NCBI GenBank assembly: GCA_028281105.1
Contig: JANQKQ010000027.1
Coordinates: 37,379-101,378, forward strand
From: Rhizobiaceae bacterium
GTDB lineage: Bacteria; Pseudomonadota; Alphaproteobacteria; Rhizobiales; Rhizobiaceae
Length of the DNA: 64,000 bases
Direction of reading: 5' to 3'
In this document: piece after piece, positions 11,270 through 20,360 of the stretch
Numbering within the stretch: the stretch's first letter is position 1
Layout of the letters: each line of letters opens with the position of its first letter
Notes under the pieces: model-generated
What the model was told of the DNA's origin: nothing
What the model saw: only the letters and a program-made list of their open reading frames with translations
The model's database searches: none
Position numbers and translations under genes: made by a program

Positions 11270-12411
11270 AGGGCGGGTACGAGCACCTGGTCGCGCGCAA
11301 CAGCCCATTCCTCGCGCACATCGCCATCTTCTTCCCGCCGGCCGTGTCTGTCGTGTAGTCGGGCGAACTCATCGGGGTCGCACAGCTGCGCGAGCGCCCA
11401 CACGGCGGCGGCGCGCACCACCGGATTGTCATCAGCGAGGTGCGGCAGCGCCGATCGCTTCAGGCCGGGGTCGCCGGAGTTGCCGACGGCAATCAGCACG
11501 TTGCGAATGAACCGGTTTCGACCGATCCGTTTGATGGGGGAACGCGAAAACAAGGCGCGAAAGCCGGCGTCGGTCAGCCTGGAAAGCTCGGCCAGGGACG
11601 GTGAACGCAGATCTTCGCGAGCGGCGAACTTCGTCTCGCTGGCGGTCCGGGCGAACTTGTTCCACGGGCATGCGGCCAGACAGTCGTCGCAGCCGTAAAT
11701 CCGGTTGCCCATGGCGCTACGCAGTTCACGGGGGATGGGCCCGGCATGCTCGATCGTCAGGTAGGAAATGCATCGACGCGCGTCCAACCGGTAAGGGGCG
11801 GGAAAGGCATCGGTGGGACAGACATCCATACAGGCGCGGCATGAGCCGCAATGGTCGATCTCACCGTCATCCGGTTCGATCGCGGCGGTCGTGAAAATCG
11901 ACCCCAGGAACAGCCATGAGCCGAATTCGCGCGAGACCAGATTGGTGTGCTTGCCCTGCCAGCCGGCGCCGGCCCTTTCGGCAAGGGGTTTCTCCATGAC
12001 CGGCGCTGTGTCCACGAATACCTTGACGTCGGCGCCGGTCCATGCGGCCAGCTTACCGGCAAGCTGTTTCAGGCGTCCCTTGATCACGTCGTGATAGTCG
12101 CGGTTTCGCGCATATACCGAGATCGTTCCGGCCGATCGCTTCGCCAGGCTGGCCATCGGATCGTCGTCGGGTGCGTAGTTCATGGTGAGCACGACTACCG
12201 AGCGCGCGTCGGGCCACAGCCGGCGCGGGTGCGAGCGGCGCTCGCTTGTGTCGGCCATCCAGCCCATCGTGCCGTGATGGCCGGCGCCCAGATAGCCGTC
12301 CAGATCGCGGCTAACGCGGTCGTCCAGATCGGCACTGGTGACACGGCAGTCGTCGAAGCCCAACTCCAGCGCCGCCTTCTTCAGCCTGATCTTCAGCGGC
12401 TCGTCGCGCAC
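11266..12411 (-). CDS. queG: Epoxyqueuosine reductase
   Basis: 381 aa. It performs the last step of queuosine synthesis on tRNA, reducing epoxyqueuosine with cobalamin and two [4Fe-4S] clusters. The ferredoxin motif [14 protein letters not shown] gives C188, C191, C194 and C198. The second cluster uses [11 protein letters not shown] with C214 nearby. The active-site Asp sits in [15 protein letters not shown] (D134). The last ~60 residues resemble the HEAT-like tail ([15 protein letters not shown]). It lies between a glutathione transferase (3 bp away) and the YeeZ-like gene, all on the minus strand. Confidence 0.95.
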   Translation of the reverse strand: MRDEPLKIRLKKAALELGFDDCRVTSADLDDRVSRDLDGYLGAGHHGTMGWMADTSERRSHPRRLWPDARSVVVLTMNYAPDDDPMASLAKRSAGTISVYARNRDYHDVIKGRLKQLAGKLAAWTGADVKVFVDTAPVMEKPLAERAGAGWQGKHTNLVSREFGSWLFLGSIFTTAAIEPDDGEIDHCGSCRACMDVCPTDAFPAPYRLDARRCISYLTIEHAGPIPRELRSAMGNRIYGCDDCLAACPWNKFARTASETKFAAREDLRSPSLAELSRLTDAGFRALFSRSPIKRIGRNRFIRNVLIAVGNSGDPGLKRSALPHLADDNPVVRAAAVWALAQLCDPDEFARLHDRHGRREEDGDVREEWAVARDQVLVPAL

Positions 12412-12414
12412 CGT

Positions 12415-13107
12415 TCAAAAATCCAGATCGACATAATGAGCTACCGGCGGCAGCGCGGCGATCTTGTCGGAGAGCAGGGGGCGGAACGACGGACGCGATT
12501 TTATCCGCGCATACCATTCGCGCGCCGCAGGTTCCTCGCTCCAGGTGATCTCGCCCAGATAGTCCATGATCGACAGCACCGCCGCGGCTGCGAGATCGGC
12601 CTGCGAAACACGGTGGCCGCCCAGCCAGTTTCTGGTCGACGCCAGGTGGCTGATATACTGTAGGTGGTTCTTGAAGTTGGCCCTGCCCGCGCGAATCACG
12701 GCCGAATCCGGCGCACCGCCGCCTTCGCCCGTTTCCATGAGCAGCTTGAACACCCTTTCCGTCGTCAGATAGCGGGTGACCTCCTGCTCCATCTTGATTA
12801 AAAACCACTCGGCCAGCCGGCGCACTTCGGCGCGCGCATGCGGCGCGTCGGGCATCAGCCGTTTCTCGCGCATGGTCGCGCCGCGGGTTTCATCGAGGAA
12901 CTCGCCGATGACCAATGCGCCCGAGAGCGGCTCGGCACCCTCCTCGATCATAACGGGCAGGGTTCCCGCCGGGTTGAGCGCCAGGAACTCCGGCCGCCGT
13001 CGCCAGAACTTTTCCTCGACGAATTCGGCGGTCTGGCCATATTCCCCCAACAGTAACCTGATGTAGCGTGAACCGGCCGACATGGGATGGTGGTACAGTT
13101 TCAGCAT
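12415..13107 (-). CDS. Glutathione S-transferase family protein
   Basis: 230 aa. The N-terminal thioredoxin-like domain (about 1-78) has MLKLYHHPMSAGSRYIRLLL with a Ser in the usual catalytic position, and ALNPAGTLPVMIEEG with the cis-Pro. The rest is the helical domain, with NWLGGHRVSQADLAAAAVLSIMDYL carrying the conserved N-capping Asp. It probably conjugates or reduces electrophiles with glutathione; the substrate is unknown. The ATG at 13107 was chosen because homology begins there. Upstream in-frame codons to 13200 look non-coding. Confidence 0.88.
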   Translation of the reverse strand: MLKLYHHPMSAGSRYIRLLLGEYGQTAEFVEEKFWRRRPEFLALNPAGTLPVMIEEGAEPLSGALVIGEFLDETRGATMREKRLMPDAPHARAEVRRLAEWFLIKMEQEVTRYLTTERVFKLLMETGEGGGAPDSAVIRAGRANFKNHLQYISHLASTRNWLGGHRVSQADLAAAAVLSIMDYLGEITWSEEPAAREWYARIKSRPSFRPLLSDKIAALPPVAHYVDLDF

Positions 13108-13352
13108 CTGGTTGGTGGCAAACCCCATCGATGGCGTATTCGGCTGTCGGTGAACGTGTTCGCGAATCCGCCGGACCGAACACCGGCGAAAGCGAAACAA
13201 CCGGCGGCGTGGGTAATCGTCGCCGCAAAATTCTCATAACGCATAGTGCAATGGGGCAGCAACACGTCTAATGCTGGCGCCATCGCTGCCACACAGCCAA
13301 ACCATCCCGGTCGCCCGCTCCGGCTGGCCGGCGGATTTTCTGCGGTAGACAC

Positions 13353-14162
13353 ATGAACGAACAGACCATCGTCGGCGCGATCGTGCTCGGCTTCGTCGAG
13401 GGGCTCACCGAGTTTCTCCCAGTCTCGTCGACCGGGCACCTGCTGTTGATTGGCGAGGTGATCGGATTTGAATCGACGGGCAAGGTGTTCGAGGTGCTGA
13501 TTCAGCTCGGCGCCATCGCCGCCATCTTCACGGTCTATTTCACCCGCCTGTTGCAACTGGCCCGCGCGCTGCCGAGCGATCCGGTCGCGCGTCGCTTCGT
13601 CACCGGGGTGATCGTTGCGTTCCTGCCGGCGGCGATCATCGGCGCGCTCGGACACAGCTTCATCAAGACGGTGCTGTTCGAAACCCCGGTACTGGTCTGC
13701 GTCATGCTGATCCTAGGCGGGATCGCCTTGTTGTGGATCGATCGGCTGGCGGTCGAGCCGCGCTATCGCGACGTGATGGAGTTTCCGCTGTCCCTGTGCC
13801 TGAAGATCGGAATCTTTCAATGTCTGGCGCTGATTCCGGGGACTTCGCGCTCGGGTGCGACCATTGCCGGATCGCTGCTGATGGGCGCGGACAAACGTTC
13901 AGCGGCCGAGTTTTCGTTTTTTCTGGCCATGCCGACTATGGCCGGCGCCTTCGTCTTCGATCTGTATGCAAACGTCGACCGGCTCGACGGTTCCGACGCG
14001 GCGATCATCGCCATAGGCTTCGTCACTTCGTTCATCGTCGCGGTGGCCGTGGTTCGTGCCCTTCTTGACTTCGTCTCCCGGCACGGTTTCGCATTCTTCG
14101 CCTGGTGGCGGTTGGTTGTCGGCACGGCCGGGTTGATCTGGTTGGCCGCCGTTCCGGGCTGA
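13353..14162 (+). CDS. uppP: Undecaprenyl-diphosphatase (BacA/UppP)
   Basis: 269 aa integral membrane enzyme that dephosphorylates undecaprenyl diphosphate to recycle the lipid carrier for peptidoglycan. The conserved catalytic blocks are visible: [20 protein letters not shown] near the N-terminus (Glu-rich motif) and [17 protein letters not shown] in the middle. Seven to eight hydrophobic segments span the protein. The family also confers bacitracin tolerance when expressed at a high level. It is followed after 3 bp by a cyclase gene on the same strand. Confidence 0.95.
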   Translation: MNEQTIVGAIVLGFVEGLTEFLPVSSTGHLLLIGEVIGFESTGKVFEVLIQLGAIAAIFTVYFTRLLQLARALPSDPVARRFVTGVIVAFLPAAIIGALGHSFIKTVLFETPVLVCVMLILGGIALLWIDRLAVEPRYRDVMEFPLSLCLKIGIFQCLALIPGTSRSGATIAGSLLMGADKRSAAEFSFFLAMPTMAGAFVFDLYANVDRLDGSDAAIIAIGFVTSFIVAVAVVRALLDFVSRHGFAFFAWWRLVVGTAGLIWLAAVPG

Positions 14163-14165
14163 CCA

Positions 14166-15341
14166 GTGAAACCGCCCATGGGAACTCGAACGAACGCGGA
14201 TGAATGGCTGCTGAGCGAAGGCCGGTCGACAGCCCGGCTGAGCGACCTGCTGACCGGCCTGTGCCTGCGACTGCGCGAGGAGGGCCTGCCGGTGGAACGC
14301 TCAACGCTGGGCGCACCGCTGCTGCACCCGATCGCCCAATCGGCGTTCGCATCCTGGTCGGCAGACGAGGGCGGCAGCGATCATTGGCTCATGTGGACCG
14401 CGGAAAACATGCAGACCATGCGCGATAGCCCGATCTACTCCATGTACAGCGAGGGCAAAGGCCACCGGCTGAAGCTGGAACAGGATGGCGATCGAGACCG
14501 GTTTGCCATCGGCAGGGAGCTGGCCGAGCAAGGCTATACCGAGTATGCCGCGATACCGCTTGCCTTTTCCGACGGGTCGCACAAGGCGTTCACCGCGTGC
14601 ACCAAGACGCCCGGCGGCTTCCCGGACGAGCATTACGACCGCCTGGTGGCGCTATGCCCCGCGCTCTCGGCGGTTCTGGAGACCCATGTGCTTCGCAACA
14701 CCGCGCGCACTTTGCTTGACACTTACGTAGGCCGGCGCTCCGGCAGTCAGGTGCTCGACGGCAGGATCGCTCGCGGGGATGGCAGCCACATCACCGCCGT
14801 GATCTGGTATTGCGACCTGCGCGACTTCACCGGCCTATCGACACGGCTGGACAGCCAGGCGCTGCTCGACCGCCTCAACGTCTATTTCGGCGCGGTAAGC
14901 GAGGTGTTGAGCGCCCACGACGGCGAGGTGCTCAAATTCATCGGCGACGCCATCCTGGCGATCTTCCCCGTCGAGCCCGATGCCGCAGGCGCGGTGGCGC
15001 GGGCGGAAGCGGCGCTGGGCGAGCTGATCCAGGCGCGGCAATCCGACGACTGGCCCGCCGAACTCGATTTCGGCGTGGCGCTGCATGTGGGAGATGTGTT
15101 CTACGGCAATGTGGGCGGCGCCGACCGGCTCGATTTCACCGTGATCGGCGCTGCGGTCAACCAGGTCGCACGTATCGAGGGATTATGCTCGCAGCTGAAC
15201 CGGCAGGTGCTGGTGTCGAAGGAAATTGCTTCGCTGTCGAAGCGCACATATCGCCTGGCCGGCACCTTCGAACTCAAAGGCATCGATCAGCCCGTGGAAG
15301 TGCTCGCGTCTTCTTCCGATTCCTGGGCGATTCTTTCTTAA
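14166..15341 (+). CDS. Class III adenylate cyclase with N-terminal sensor-like region
   Basis: 391 aa from a GTG at 14166; the ATG at 14178 is an equally plausible start. The C-terminal ~190 residues are a class III cyclase domain: VIWYCDLRDFTGLSTRL (metal Asp), GEVLKFIGDAILAIFPVE (second metal Asp), and DFTVIGAAVNQVARIEGL (Asn/Arg). The N-terminal ~200 residues lack membrane segments and resemble the GAF/PAS-like sensory part of rhizobial soluble cyclases. It starts 3 bp after uppP. Ligand and nucleotide specificity cannot be set from sequence alone. Confidence 0.85.
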   Translation: MKPPMGTRTNADEWLLSEGRSTARLSDLLTGLCLRLREEGLPVERSTLGAPLLHPIAQSAFASWSADEGGSDHWLMWTAENMQTMRDSPIYSMYSEGKGHRLKLEQDGDRDRFAIGRELAEQGYTEYAAIPLAFSDGSHKAFTACTKTPGGFPDEHYDRLVALCPALSAVLETHVLRNTARTLLDTYVGRRSGSQVLDGRIARGDGSHITAVIWYCDLRDFTGLSTRLDSQALLDRLNVYFGAVSEVLSAHDGEVLKFIGDAILAIFPVEPDAAGAVARAEAALGELIQARQSDDWPAELDFGVALHVGDVFYGNVGGADRLDFTVIGAAVNQVARIEGLCSQLNRQVLVSKEIASLSKRTYRLAGTFELKGIDQPVEVLASSSDSWAILS

Positions 15342-15342
15342 A

Positions 15343-15424
15343 CGGCTCCAGCCCGCTCCCCCTCCCAGCCACCCCACGGCAGTATCCTCGAGAGGGTGGC
15401 TGGCCGGGGAGCGGGCCGGAGCCG
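15343..15424. repeat. 82-bp palindromic intergenic element, copy 1
   Basis: An imperfect palindrome fills the gap between the convergent cyclase and NDUFA9-like genes. The outer arms are CGGCTCC (15343-15349) and GGAGCCG (15418-15424); inner arms of the GCCCGCTCCCC / GGGGAGCGGGC type follow. The loop contains CGGCAGTATCCT. A second copy of identical length is at 27978-28059, also between convergent genes. It could act as a bidirectional terminator or be a REP/MITE-like mobile repeat. Confidence 0.75.
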
Positions 15425-15437
15425 CTCATAAGACCTC

Positions 15438-16409
15438 TCAGGCGTCAACCGGTCGGCTGAACTGCCCGTGCGGGCGGAAGCGCACCAGATAGGAGGGCAG
15501 GACCGAAGCCATGGTGCGCGGGGTGACGCCAATTCCTTCCAGCGTACGCTTCTGCCGGATCGCGCCGGCGGAAACGATGTTGTCTTGCCCTAACATGATC
15601 ACCTGATCGAGCGTGATCGGCGCGCCGGGCAGCCAGCCTGTCAACCGGGCCACCAGCCGTGCGATCGGCCAGGGGATCGACACGAGGGCGCGTGAGCGGC
15701 CGATTTCCGCCAGCATCAGCTCCATGCATTGGCGGAAGGTGACGATCTCCGGTCCGCCCAATTCATAGCTCCTGCCGTGGGCAAGTCGGCCATCGACAGC
15801 ACCGGCGATCGCCTCGGCGACGTCTCCTACATAGACCGGCTGGAAGCGCGTATGGCCGCCGCCGATCAATGGAAGAACCGGCGACAGCTGCGCCATGGCG
15901 GCAAACCGGTTGAAAAAGTCGTCCAGCGGTCCGAAGACGATTGAAGGGCGCACGATCACCGCTTGGCCAGCGGCGCGGCGAACCGCGGCCTCGCCCTCTC
16001 CCTTGCTGCGGGCATAGTTCGAGGCGCTTTGCCGGTCGGCGCCGATGGCGCTCATGTGGACCAGGCGCGCGCCGGCCTTGCGCGCCGCCTTGGCGATGGC
16101 GCGCGCGCCTTCCACATGCACCGCATCAAAGCGCTGTTTGCCGCTCTCGCCCAGTATACCGACCAGATTGACCACCGCGTGTGCGCCATCGACGGCGCGC
16201 TCGACTGACCAGTCGATTCGTACATTGGCCTGTACGGCATGAATCTGACCCAGTTCTCCCAGCGGGCGCAGATGTCCGGCAAGATCCGGCCGACGCACCG
16301 CCGCGCGCACCCGGTATCCCCGCCTGGCCAGCGCGGAAACCACGTGGCGGCCGACGAAGCCCGACCCGCCAAATACGGTGACGGTTCTTCCGCCGTGGAA
16401 CGATGTCAT
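15438..16409 (-). CDS. Complex I NDUFA9-like NAD(P)H-binding protein
   Basis: 323 aa, atypical short-chain dehydrogenase. The nucleotide motif is VTVFGGSGFVGRHVVSAL at about residues 9-26. Further family blocks are AVVNLVGIL, VHMSAIGAD, NYARSKGEGEAAVR (Lys of the YxxxK-like site) and IVRPSIVFGPLDDFFNRFA. Alphaproteobacterial members are homologues of the mitochondrial complex I accessory subunit NDUFA9; a structural role or lipid/quinone-linked reductase role is possible. The ATG at 16409 was chosen at the start of homology. Upstream frame to 16493 looks non-coding. Confidence 0.87.
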   Translation of the reverse strand: MTSFHGGRTVTVFGGSGFVGRHVVSALARRGYRVRAAVRRPDLAGHLRPLGELGQIHAVQANVRIDWSVERAVDGAHAVVNLVGILGESGKQRFDAVHVEGARAIAKAARKAGARLVHMSAIGADRQSASNYARSKGEGEAAVRRAAGQAVIVRPSIVFGPLDDFFNRFAAMAQLSPVLPLIGGGHTRFQPVYVGDVAEAIAGAVDGRLAHGRSYELGGPEIVTFRQCMELMLAEIGRSRALVSIPWPIARLVARLTGWLPGAPITLDQVIMLGQDNIVSAGAIRQKRTLEGIGVTPRTMASVLPSYLVRFRPHGQFSRPVDA

Positions 16410-16630
16410 CGTGCTCGCCTTTCCAGTCCACCAATGCTGCCAGCCCGAAGAATGCGAAGTGGGTCGATCCGCTGGTCCACCAGGCTGCCGCATTCAAAAA
16501 AGCCGGTGATTCAATAGCACGTTTGCCGGCGATTGAAAGCGCGCCGGCCGTCGACCTGGCAGGTGGGCCATGGCGCGAGGCATTGCCGTTGACAGCCCCT
16601 CAACCGAGCCTTAAAGGTCTGGCCCTGCCT

Positions 16631-16717
16631 GCCCAGGTGGCGGAACTGGTAGACGCGCTAGCTTCAGGTGCTAGTGATCGAAAGGTCGTGGAGGTTCGAG
16701 TCCTCTCCTGGGCACCA
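16631..16717 (+). tRNA. tRNA-Leu (anticodon CAG)
   Basis: The 87-nt gene has acceptor strands GCCCAGG and CCTGGGC, then A and an encoded CCA at 16715-16717. The anticodon stem CTAGC/GCTAG encloses the loop TTCAGGT, giving anticodon CAG, which reads CUG. The T-arm contains GGTTCGAGTCC, and a long class II variable arm lies between. It is the boundary between housekeeping genes to the left and accessory genes to the right, and an integrase remnant starts just after it. Confidence 0.96.
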
Positions 16718-16777
16718 CATCAGCTTCTCAGAGCTGCTCATTTCGCTCCAAACTCATTGATTTTTCTTCCGTTTTTG

Positions 16778-16880
16778 TGTTCATCTGATGAACATACCGG
16801 AACGCGCGATACCCCCGTTTCGCCACCAGAAGTGGGGTACTTTTTGGGGTATCCGCAGTGAGTTTGCGCAGAGATACCCC
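16778..16880. repeat. Cluster of short inverted and direct repeats 3' of tRNA-Leu
   Basis: TGTTCAT/ATGAACA form a hairpin at 16778-16794. The hexamer GGGGTA occurs at 16834 and 16846, and its complement (GATACCCC) at 16808 and 16873. Such GGGGTA repeats commonly precede DUF4102-type integrase genes at tRNA sites and may be arm sites for the recombinase. The role is inferred from position. Confidence 0.45.
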
Positions 16881-16882
16881 AG

Positions 16883-17388
16883 TTGCCCCTTTCGGAATTT
16901 GCGATTCGAAAGGCGAAGCCCAGGCCCAAACCATACAAGCTGTATGACGGTTTGGGCCTGTTTGCTCGTCAACCCAGACGGCTCCAAGCTGTGGCGGCAG
17001 AAATATGTGCACCTCGGCGAAGAGCGCCTGCTGACCCACGGTGCTTACCCAGCTGCATCGCTGGCAAAGGCCAGGCGGAAACGAGAGGTCGAGCGCGAAC
17101 AGCTGGCCGATGGCCTCGACCCAGCCACGCAGAAGAAGCTGGAGCAGCAGTAAGCCGAAGTGGCTTCACGCACCACGTTCAAGCTGGTGGTCGAGGAGTA
17201 CCTGGACGCTTGCCAGGAGCGTGAGCTGGCTCCCGCCGCCACGAGCAGGAAGCGGTGGTATCTGCTGGACCTGGCCAAGCCGATCCACAACCGGCCCATC
17301 AACGAGATCAACCCGGCCGAGGTGCTGTATCTCCTGAAGAGCATCGAAAAGAGCGGCCGGCGAGAAACCGCCAAGAAGATGCGCGGCG
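16883..17388 (+). pseudogene. Decayed tyrosine-recombinase integrase (DUF4102 N-terminal type)
   Basis: A TTG at 16883 opens MPLSEFAIRKAKPRPKPYKL, the usual DUF4102 integrase start. Near 16960 homology jumps to another frame (VNPDGSKLWRQKYVHLGEERL, then HGAYPAASLAKARRKREVE), showing a frameshift. A stop at 17151-17153 interrupts the same frame, which resumes as FKLVVEEYLDACQERELAPA and runs to about 17388. The catalytic C-terminal domain with the R-H-R-Y residues is missing. The gene therefore carries a frameshift, a stop and a truncation. Its place directly behind tRNA-Leu marks an old integration event. Confidence 0.85.
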
Positions 17389-17406
17389 GACACTGGTTCG
17401 CAGGTT

Positions 17407-17835
17407 TTATGCAGAACTCTGGCGCTCGCGATGACATACTTCGGCGATCGTGGTCGCGGCCAGCCGCTCGATAAGGGTACGCTCGACGTCGGCCATGACG
17501 TCTGAAACACGTTTGCGCAATGCGAGTTCGACTGAGCAGCCAGGCGCGTCGCTTTCATTCCCCGTCGTCACCAGTCGCTCATCCAAAGCAAGATATACAT
17601 CGGCAAGCGTGATCGCTTGAGGGGATCGGGCAAGCCGCCATCCACCGGAATGCCCTTTCTCCGAGATCAACAAACCCGCCTCACGCAATCGCCCCAACAC
17701 GCGCCGTACAACCACCGCATTGGTGCCGGCGTGCCGGGCCATTTGCGCCGATGTCTGCACGCGATCGGGCTCGCCCGCCATGTGACCAAGCGTATGAAGG
17801 GCCAGAGAAAGGCGGCTGTTTCGTTTCACAATCAT
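17407..17835 (-). CDS. Rrf2-family transcriptional regulator
   Basis: 142 aa. The N-terminal winged helix shows VKRNSRLSLALHTLGHMA, then ARHAGTNAVVVRRVLGRLREAGLL and KGHSGGWRLARSPQAITLADVYLAL, the standard Rrf2 wing and dimer helix start. Two Cys residues (in APGCSVE and EVCHRE) are visible, fewer than the three that ligate the cluster in NsrR or IscR, so iron-sulphur sensing is uncertain. It is divergent from the CobW gene across about 97 bp, a region holding a palindrome, and probably regulates it. Confidence 0.85.
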   Translation of the reverse strand: MIVKRNSRLSLALHTLGHMAGEPDRVQTSAQMARHAGTNAVVVRRVLGRLREAGLLISEKGHSGGWRLARSPQAITLADVYLALDERLVTTGNESDAPGCSVELALRKRVSDVMADVERTLIERLAATTIAEVCHRERQSSA

Positions 17836-17885
17836 GCTCTGTTCGGATTGGGCCCAAACGTAACAAATTGAGTTGCATGTATCTA

Positions 17886-17902
17886 GTAACTTAGCTAGTT
17901 AC
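17886..17902. promoter_or_regulatory. Palindrome between Rrf2 regulator and CobW gene (candidate operator)
   Basis: Arms GTAACT (17886-17891) and AGTTAC (17897-17902) flank TAGCT. It is the only clear dyad in the divergent intergenic region and lies about 30 bp before the CobW ATG. Binding by the adjacent Rrf2 protein is inferred. Confidence 0.45.
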
Positions 17903-17932
17903 GTGACCTGCCCCTTCCCTGGAGACGCAATC

Positions 17933-19144
17933 ATGTCCGATACCCGCCTTCCGGTGACGGTTTTGTCCGGCTTTCTGGGCGCCGGCAAGACCACGCTTCT
18001 CAACCGCGTTTTGAACAATCGCGATGGTCGTCGTGTGGCCGTCATTGTCAACGACATGTCCGAGGTCAATATCGACGCCGATCTGGTGCGCGCTGATACG
18101 CAACTCAGCCGCACCGATGAAACGCTGGTCGAGATGTCCAACGGGTGCATCTGTTGCACCCTGCGCGATGACCTTCTGGCAGAGGTTCGTCGTCTGGCCT
18201 GCGAAGATCGGTTTGATTATCTGCTGATTGAATCGACCGGCATTTCGGAGCCGCTGCCCGTTGCCGCCACATTCGAGTTTCGTGACGAAGAGGGACTCAG
18301 CCTGTCCGATGTGTCCCGTCTCGATACCATGGTGACGGTGGTCGATGCGGTCAATCTGCTGCAAGACTTCTCATCCCATGACTTTCTCCACGATCGCGGT
18401 GAAACGCTCGGCGAAGAAGATGAGCGCACGCTTGTCCACCTGCTGACCGACCAGATCGAGTTTGCCGACGTGGTCATCCTTAACAAGGTGACCGATGCGG
18501 GGCCGCAGCGCGTGGACGCGGCGCGCAAAATCATCCGCAGCTTGAACGCCGATGCCCGGATCATCGAGACGGATCATTCAGACGTGGACGCCGGCGCCAT
18601 TCTCGATACCAGGATGTTTGATTTCCAGAAGGCCCATGAGCACCCCCTGTGGGCAAAGGAGCTGTACGGCTTTGCCGACCATGTGCCGGAAACGGAGGAA
18701 TACGGCGTTGCCTCCTTTGTCTATCGGGCCCGTCGGCCTTTCGTGCCGGAAAAAATCCAAAGGCTGCTCACCGAGGCCCTGCCCGGTGTCATCCGCGCAA
18801 AGGGGCATTTCTGGATCGCGTCCCGGCCGCAATGGGTTGCTGAATTCTCGCTTGCCGGTGCGCTGTCGTCGATCTCGCCATTGGGTCAATGGTGGGCCAG
18901 CGTGCCTGAAGCGCAAAGGCCTACCCATGAGACCGCGCGCGCCTATATGCAGGCCCATTGGCAGGAGCCTTGGGGAGATCGGCGCCAGGAGCTTGTCTTT
19001 ATCGGCGCGGGAATAGACTGGGCTGATTTGAAAGCGCGTCTGGATGCCTGTCTGGTGCCGGTGTCGCAGGCGCCCGGGCCGGACGATCTGCCAAACTACC
19101 GCGATCCATTTCCCATTTGGCGACGCGCGGACCAAGCGGCATGA
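17933..19144 (+). CDS. CobW/COG0523-family GTPase (ZigA/ZnuA-chaperone type)
   Basis: 403 aa metal-chaperone GTPase. The P-loop GFLGAGKT spans residues 13-20, the CxCC metal site in [13 protein letters not shown] is C72-C75, ESTGISEP is the switch region and NKVTDAG the guanine-specificity NKxD. The C-terminal CobW_C domain is complete, with [18 protein letters not shown]0523 proteins of this class deliver zinc during scarcity; pairing with a DUF1826 gene is typical of zinc-responsive loci. Metal identity is inferred. The ATG at 17933 follows GGAGACG; an upstream in-frame ATG (17873) overlaps the regulatory region. Confidence 0.9.
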   Translation: MSDTRLPVTVLSGFLGAGKTTLLNRVLNNRDGRRVAVIVNDMSEVNIDADLVRADTQLSRTDETLVEMSNGCICCTLRDDLLAEVRRLACEDRFDYLLIESTGISEPLPVAATFEFRDEEGLSLSDVSRLDTMVTVVDAVNLLQDFSSHDFLHDRGETLGEEDERTLVHLLTDQIEFADVVILNKVTDAGPQRVDAARKIIRSLNADARIIETDHSDVDAGAILDTRMFDFQKAHEHPLWAKELYGFADHVPETEEYGVASFVYRARRPFVPEKIQRLLTEALPGVIRAKGHFWIASRPQWVAEFSLAGALSSISPLGQWWASVPEAQRPTHETARAYMQAHWQEPWGDRRQELVFIGAGIDWADLKARLDACLVPVSQAPGPDDLPNYRDPFPIWRRADQAA

Positions 19145-19779
19145 GTGCCCTTCTTCGCCAAACACCCACTCCAACCGCATATGATGAAGCAGATTGTGTC
19201 ACCATCCTTGCAGGGCCAGACGCCCTTGACGCCATTGGGAAGCCGAGTTGCGCGGCCGCCATCTGGCAAAGGACGCCATTGCCTGACTTCCAGTCATGGA
19301 TAGACGGCCTGGCGCCAGACCACCTGCCTGAGGGTCGGCTGGTCCTCAGGCCGGAAGCGACCTGTGACGCGGTACACCAGCTCTGCGAGGTCGCGCAGAT
19401 GCCGAATGCGCCTGAGCGCGATCTGCTGATCAACGATATCACCGCACTGGCGGATCTTTTTTGCGAGAGGATGCGCGCTTCTTATCTGCGGCTGCGGTTG
19501 GACAGGGTCACGAACAATGCCTGTTCCAAGTTCCACAAAGACGCCATCCGCGTACGGCTGGTTTGCACCTATCGGGGCACGGGAACGCAGTTTGGCGTTT
19601 CCAAAAATGGCGAAGAGCCCCGCCACATATCAACCGTGCCGACCGGTTCACCAATGCTGATGCGCGGAACGCTCTGGCCTGAAACGCCTCAATCAGGGCT
19701 TCTGCACCGCTCCCCGCCAATTGAGGGCACTGGTGAAACGCGCTTCGTGCTCGTTCTGGATCCTACTTCTGATCCGTAG
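19141..19779 (+). CDS. DUF1826 family protein
   Basis: 212 aa. The ATG at 19141 overlaps the stop of the CobW gene, so the two are translationally coupled. The segments [34 protein letters not shown] (in pieces FHKD, RLVCTY, GTGTQ) and the late [20 protein letters not shown] are typical of DUF1826. The FHKD and HRSP histidines plus the Asp could form a metal site like those of 2-oxoglutarate/Fe(II) oxygenases. Function is unknown. DUF1826 genes commonly sit with COG0523 GTPases. Confidence 0.82.
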   Translation: MSALLRQTPTPTAYDEADCVTILAGPDALDAIGKPSCAAAIWQRTPLPDFQSWIDGLAPDHLPEGRLVLRPEATCDAVHQLCEVAQMPNAPERDLLINDITALADLFCERMRASYLRLRLDRVTNNACSKFHKDAIRVRLVCTYRGTGTQFGVSKNGEEPRHISTVPTGSPMLMRGTLWPETPQSGLLHRSPPIEGTGETRFVLVLDPTSDP

Positions 19780-19787
19780 GAGGAGGT

Positions 19788-19949
19788 ATGGCGGCGGCCG
19801 CGGTTCCGTTGTTGTCGGAACGCATGACCATCTGGCGCACCGATGGCCTTGCGCTTGGATTTGTCGGCGTCGTCGTTCTGGTCTGGCCGCAACTCTGTGC
19901 CGTGTGCCGGACGGCATGGGCACCGCTGAGCAAATCCTCACAAGGGTAG
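19788..19949 (+). pseudogene. 53-codon ORF, possible EamA/DMT transporter fragment
   Basis: ATG at 19788 follows a strong AGGAGG just after the DUF1826 stop. The protein (MAAAAVPLLSERMTIWR, then LALGFVGVVVLVWPQL) has one membrane segment resembling the start of the second EamA repeat in drug/metabolite transporters. The end is not family-like, and it overlaps the 3' end of the Lrp gene on the other strand by 12 bp. I read it as a remnant that still has a ribosome site. A genuine small membrane protein is the alternative. Confidence 0.35.
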
Positions 19950-20357
19950 CGCAAATGAATATTTCGGCTCGGAAACGACGAAGGACGAGTTAGCATCCTG
20001 AAAGTATGGCAGGTTACCGAGACGCTCGCGGAAGAAATATTCGTAATCGGAGAAAGACGGGACCACGACCCGCATGCGATAAGCATTCTCCGTTGAGATC
20101 AGCTGAAGCTCCTGAACCTCGGTCAGCCGCATAGCGGCTGCTTCAAACTCCAGAAGGCGGTCGGCTGCATTCTCGCTGAGTTTTACACGTATGAATGCCG
20201 TGAGATCGAAACCCAACAGTTTTCGATTTAGCACAGCCACCTGTCTCTCAATGACGCCGCTCTCATTCAAATGGTTGATCCGGCGCCAGCAAGGCGCCTG
20301 CGAAAGACCGCACTGCTCCGCCACAGCTCGAACCGACTGAGATGAGTCAGCCTGCAT
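19938..20357 (-). pseudogene. Lrp/AsnC-family regulator, N-terminus lost at a rearrangement junction
   Basis: From the ATG at 20357 (MQADSSQSVRAVAEQCGLSQ) the frame gives 139 aa with the HTH (CGLSQAPCWRRINHLNESGVIERQ) and a full AsnC ligand domain ending in EPKYSFALPL. Lrp proteins normally have about ten more residues first (of the type DRIDRKILRxL). Here the sequence upstream of ~20358 belongs to a hydrolase fragment in the opposite strand. The open frame continues antisense through that fragment to 20624, but that part is not Lrp. The protein might still fold if the ATG is used. Confidence 0.7.
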
Positions 20358-20360
20358 GAT

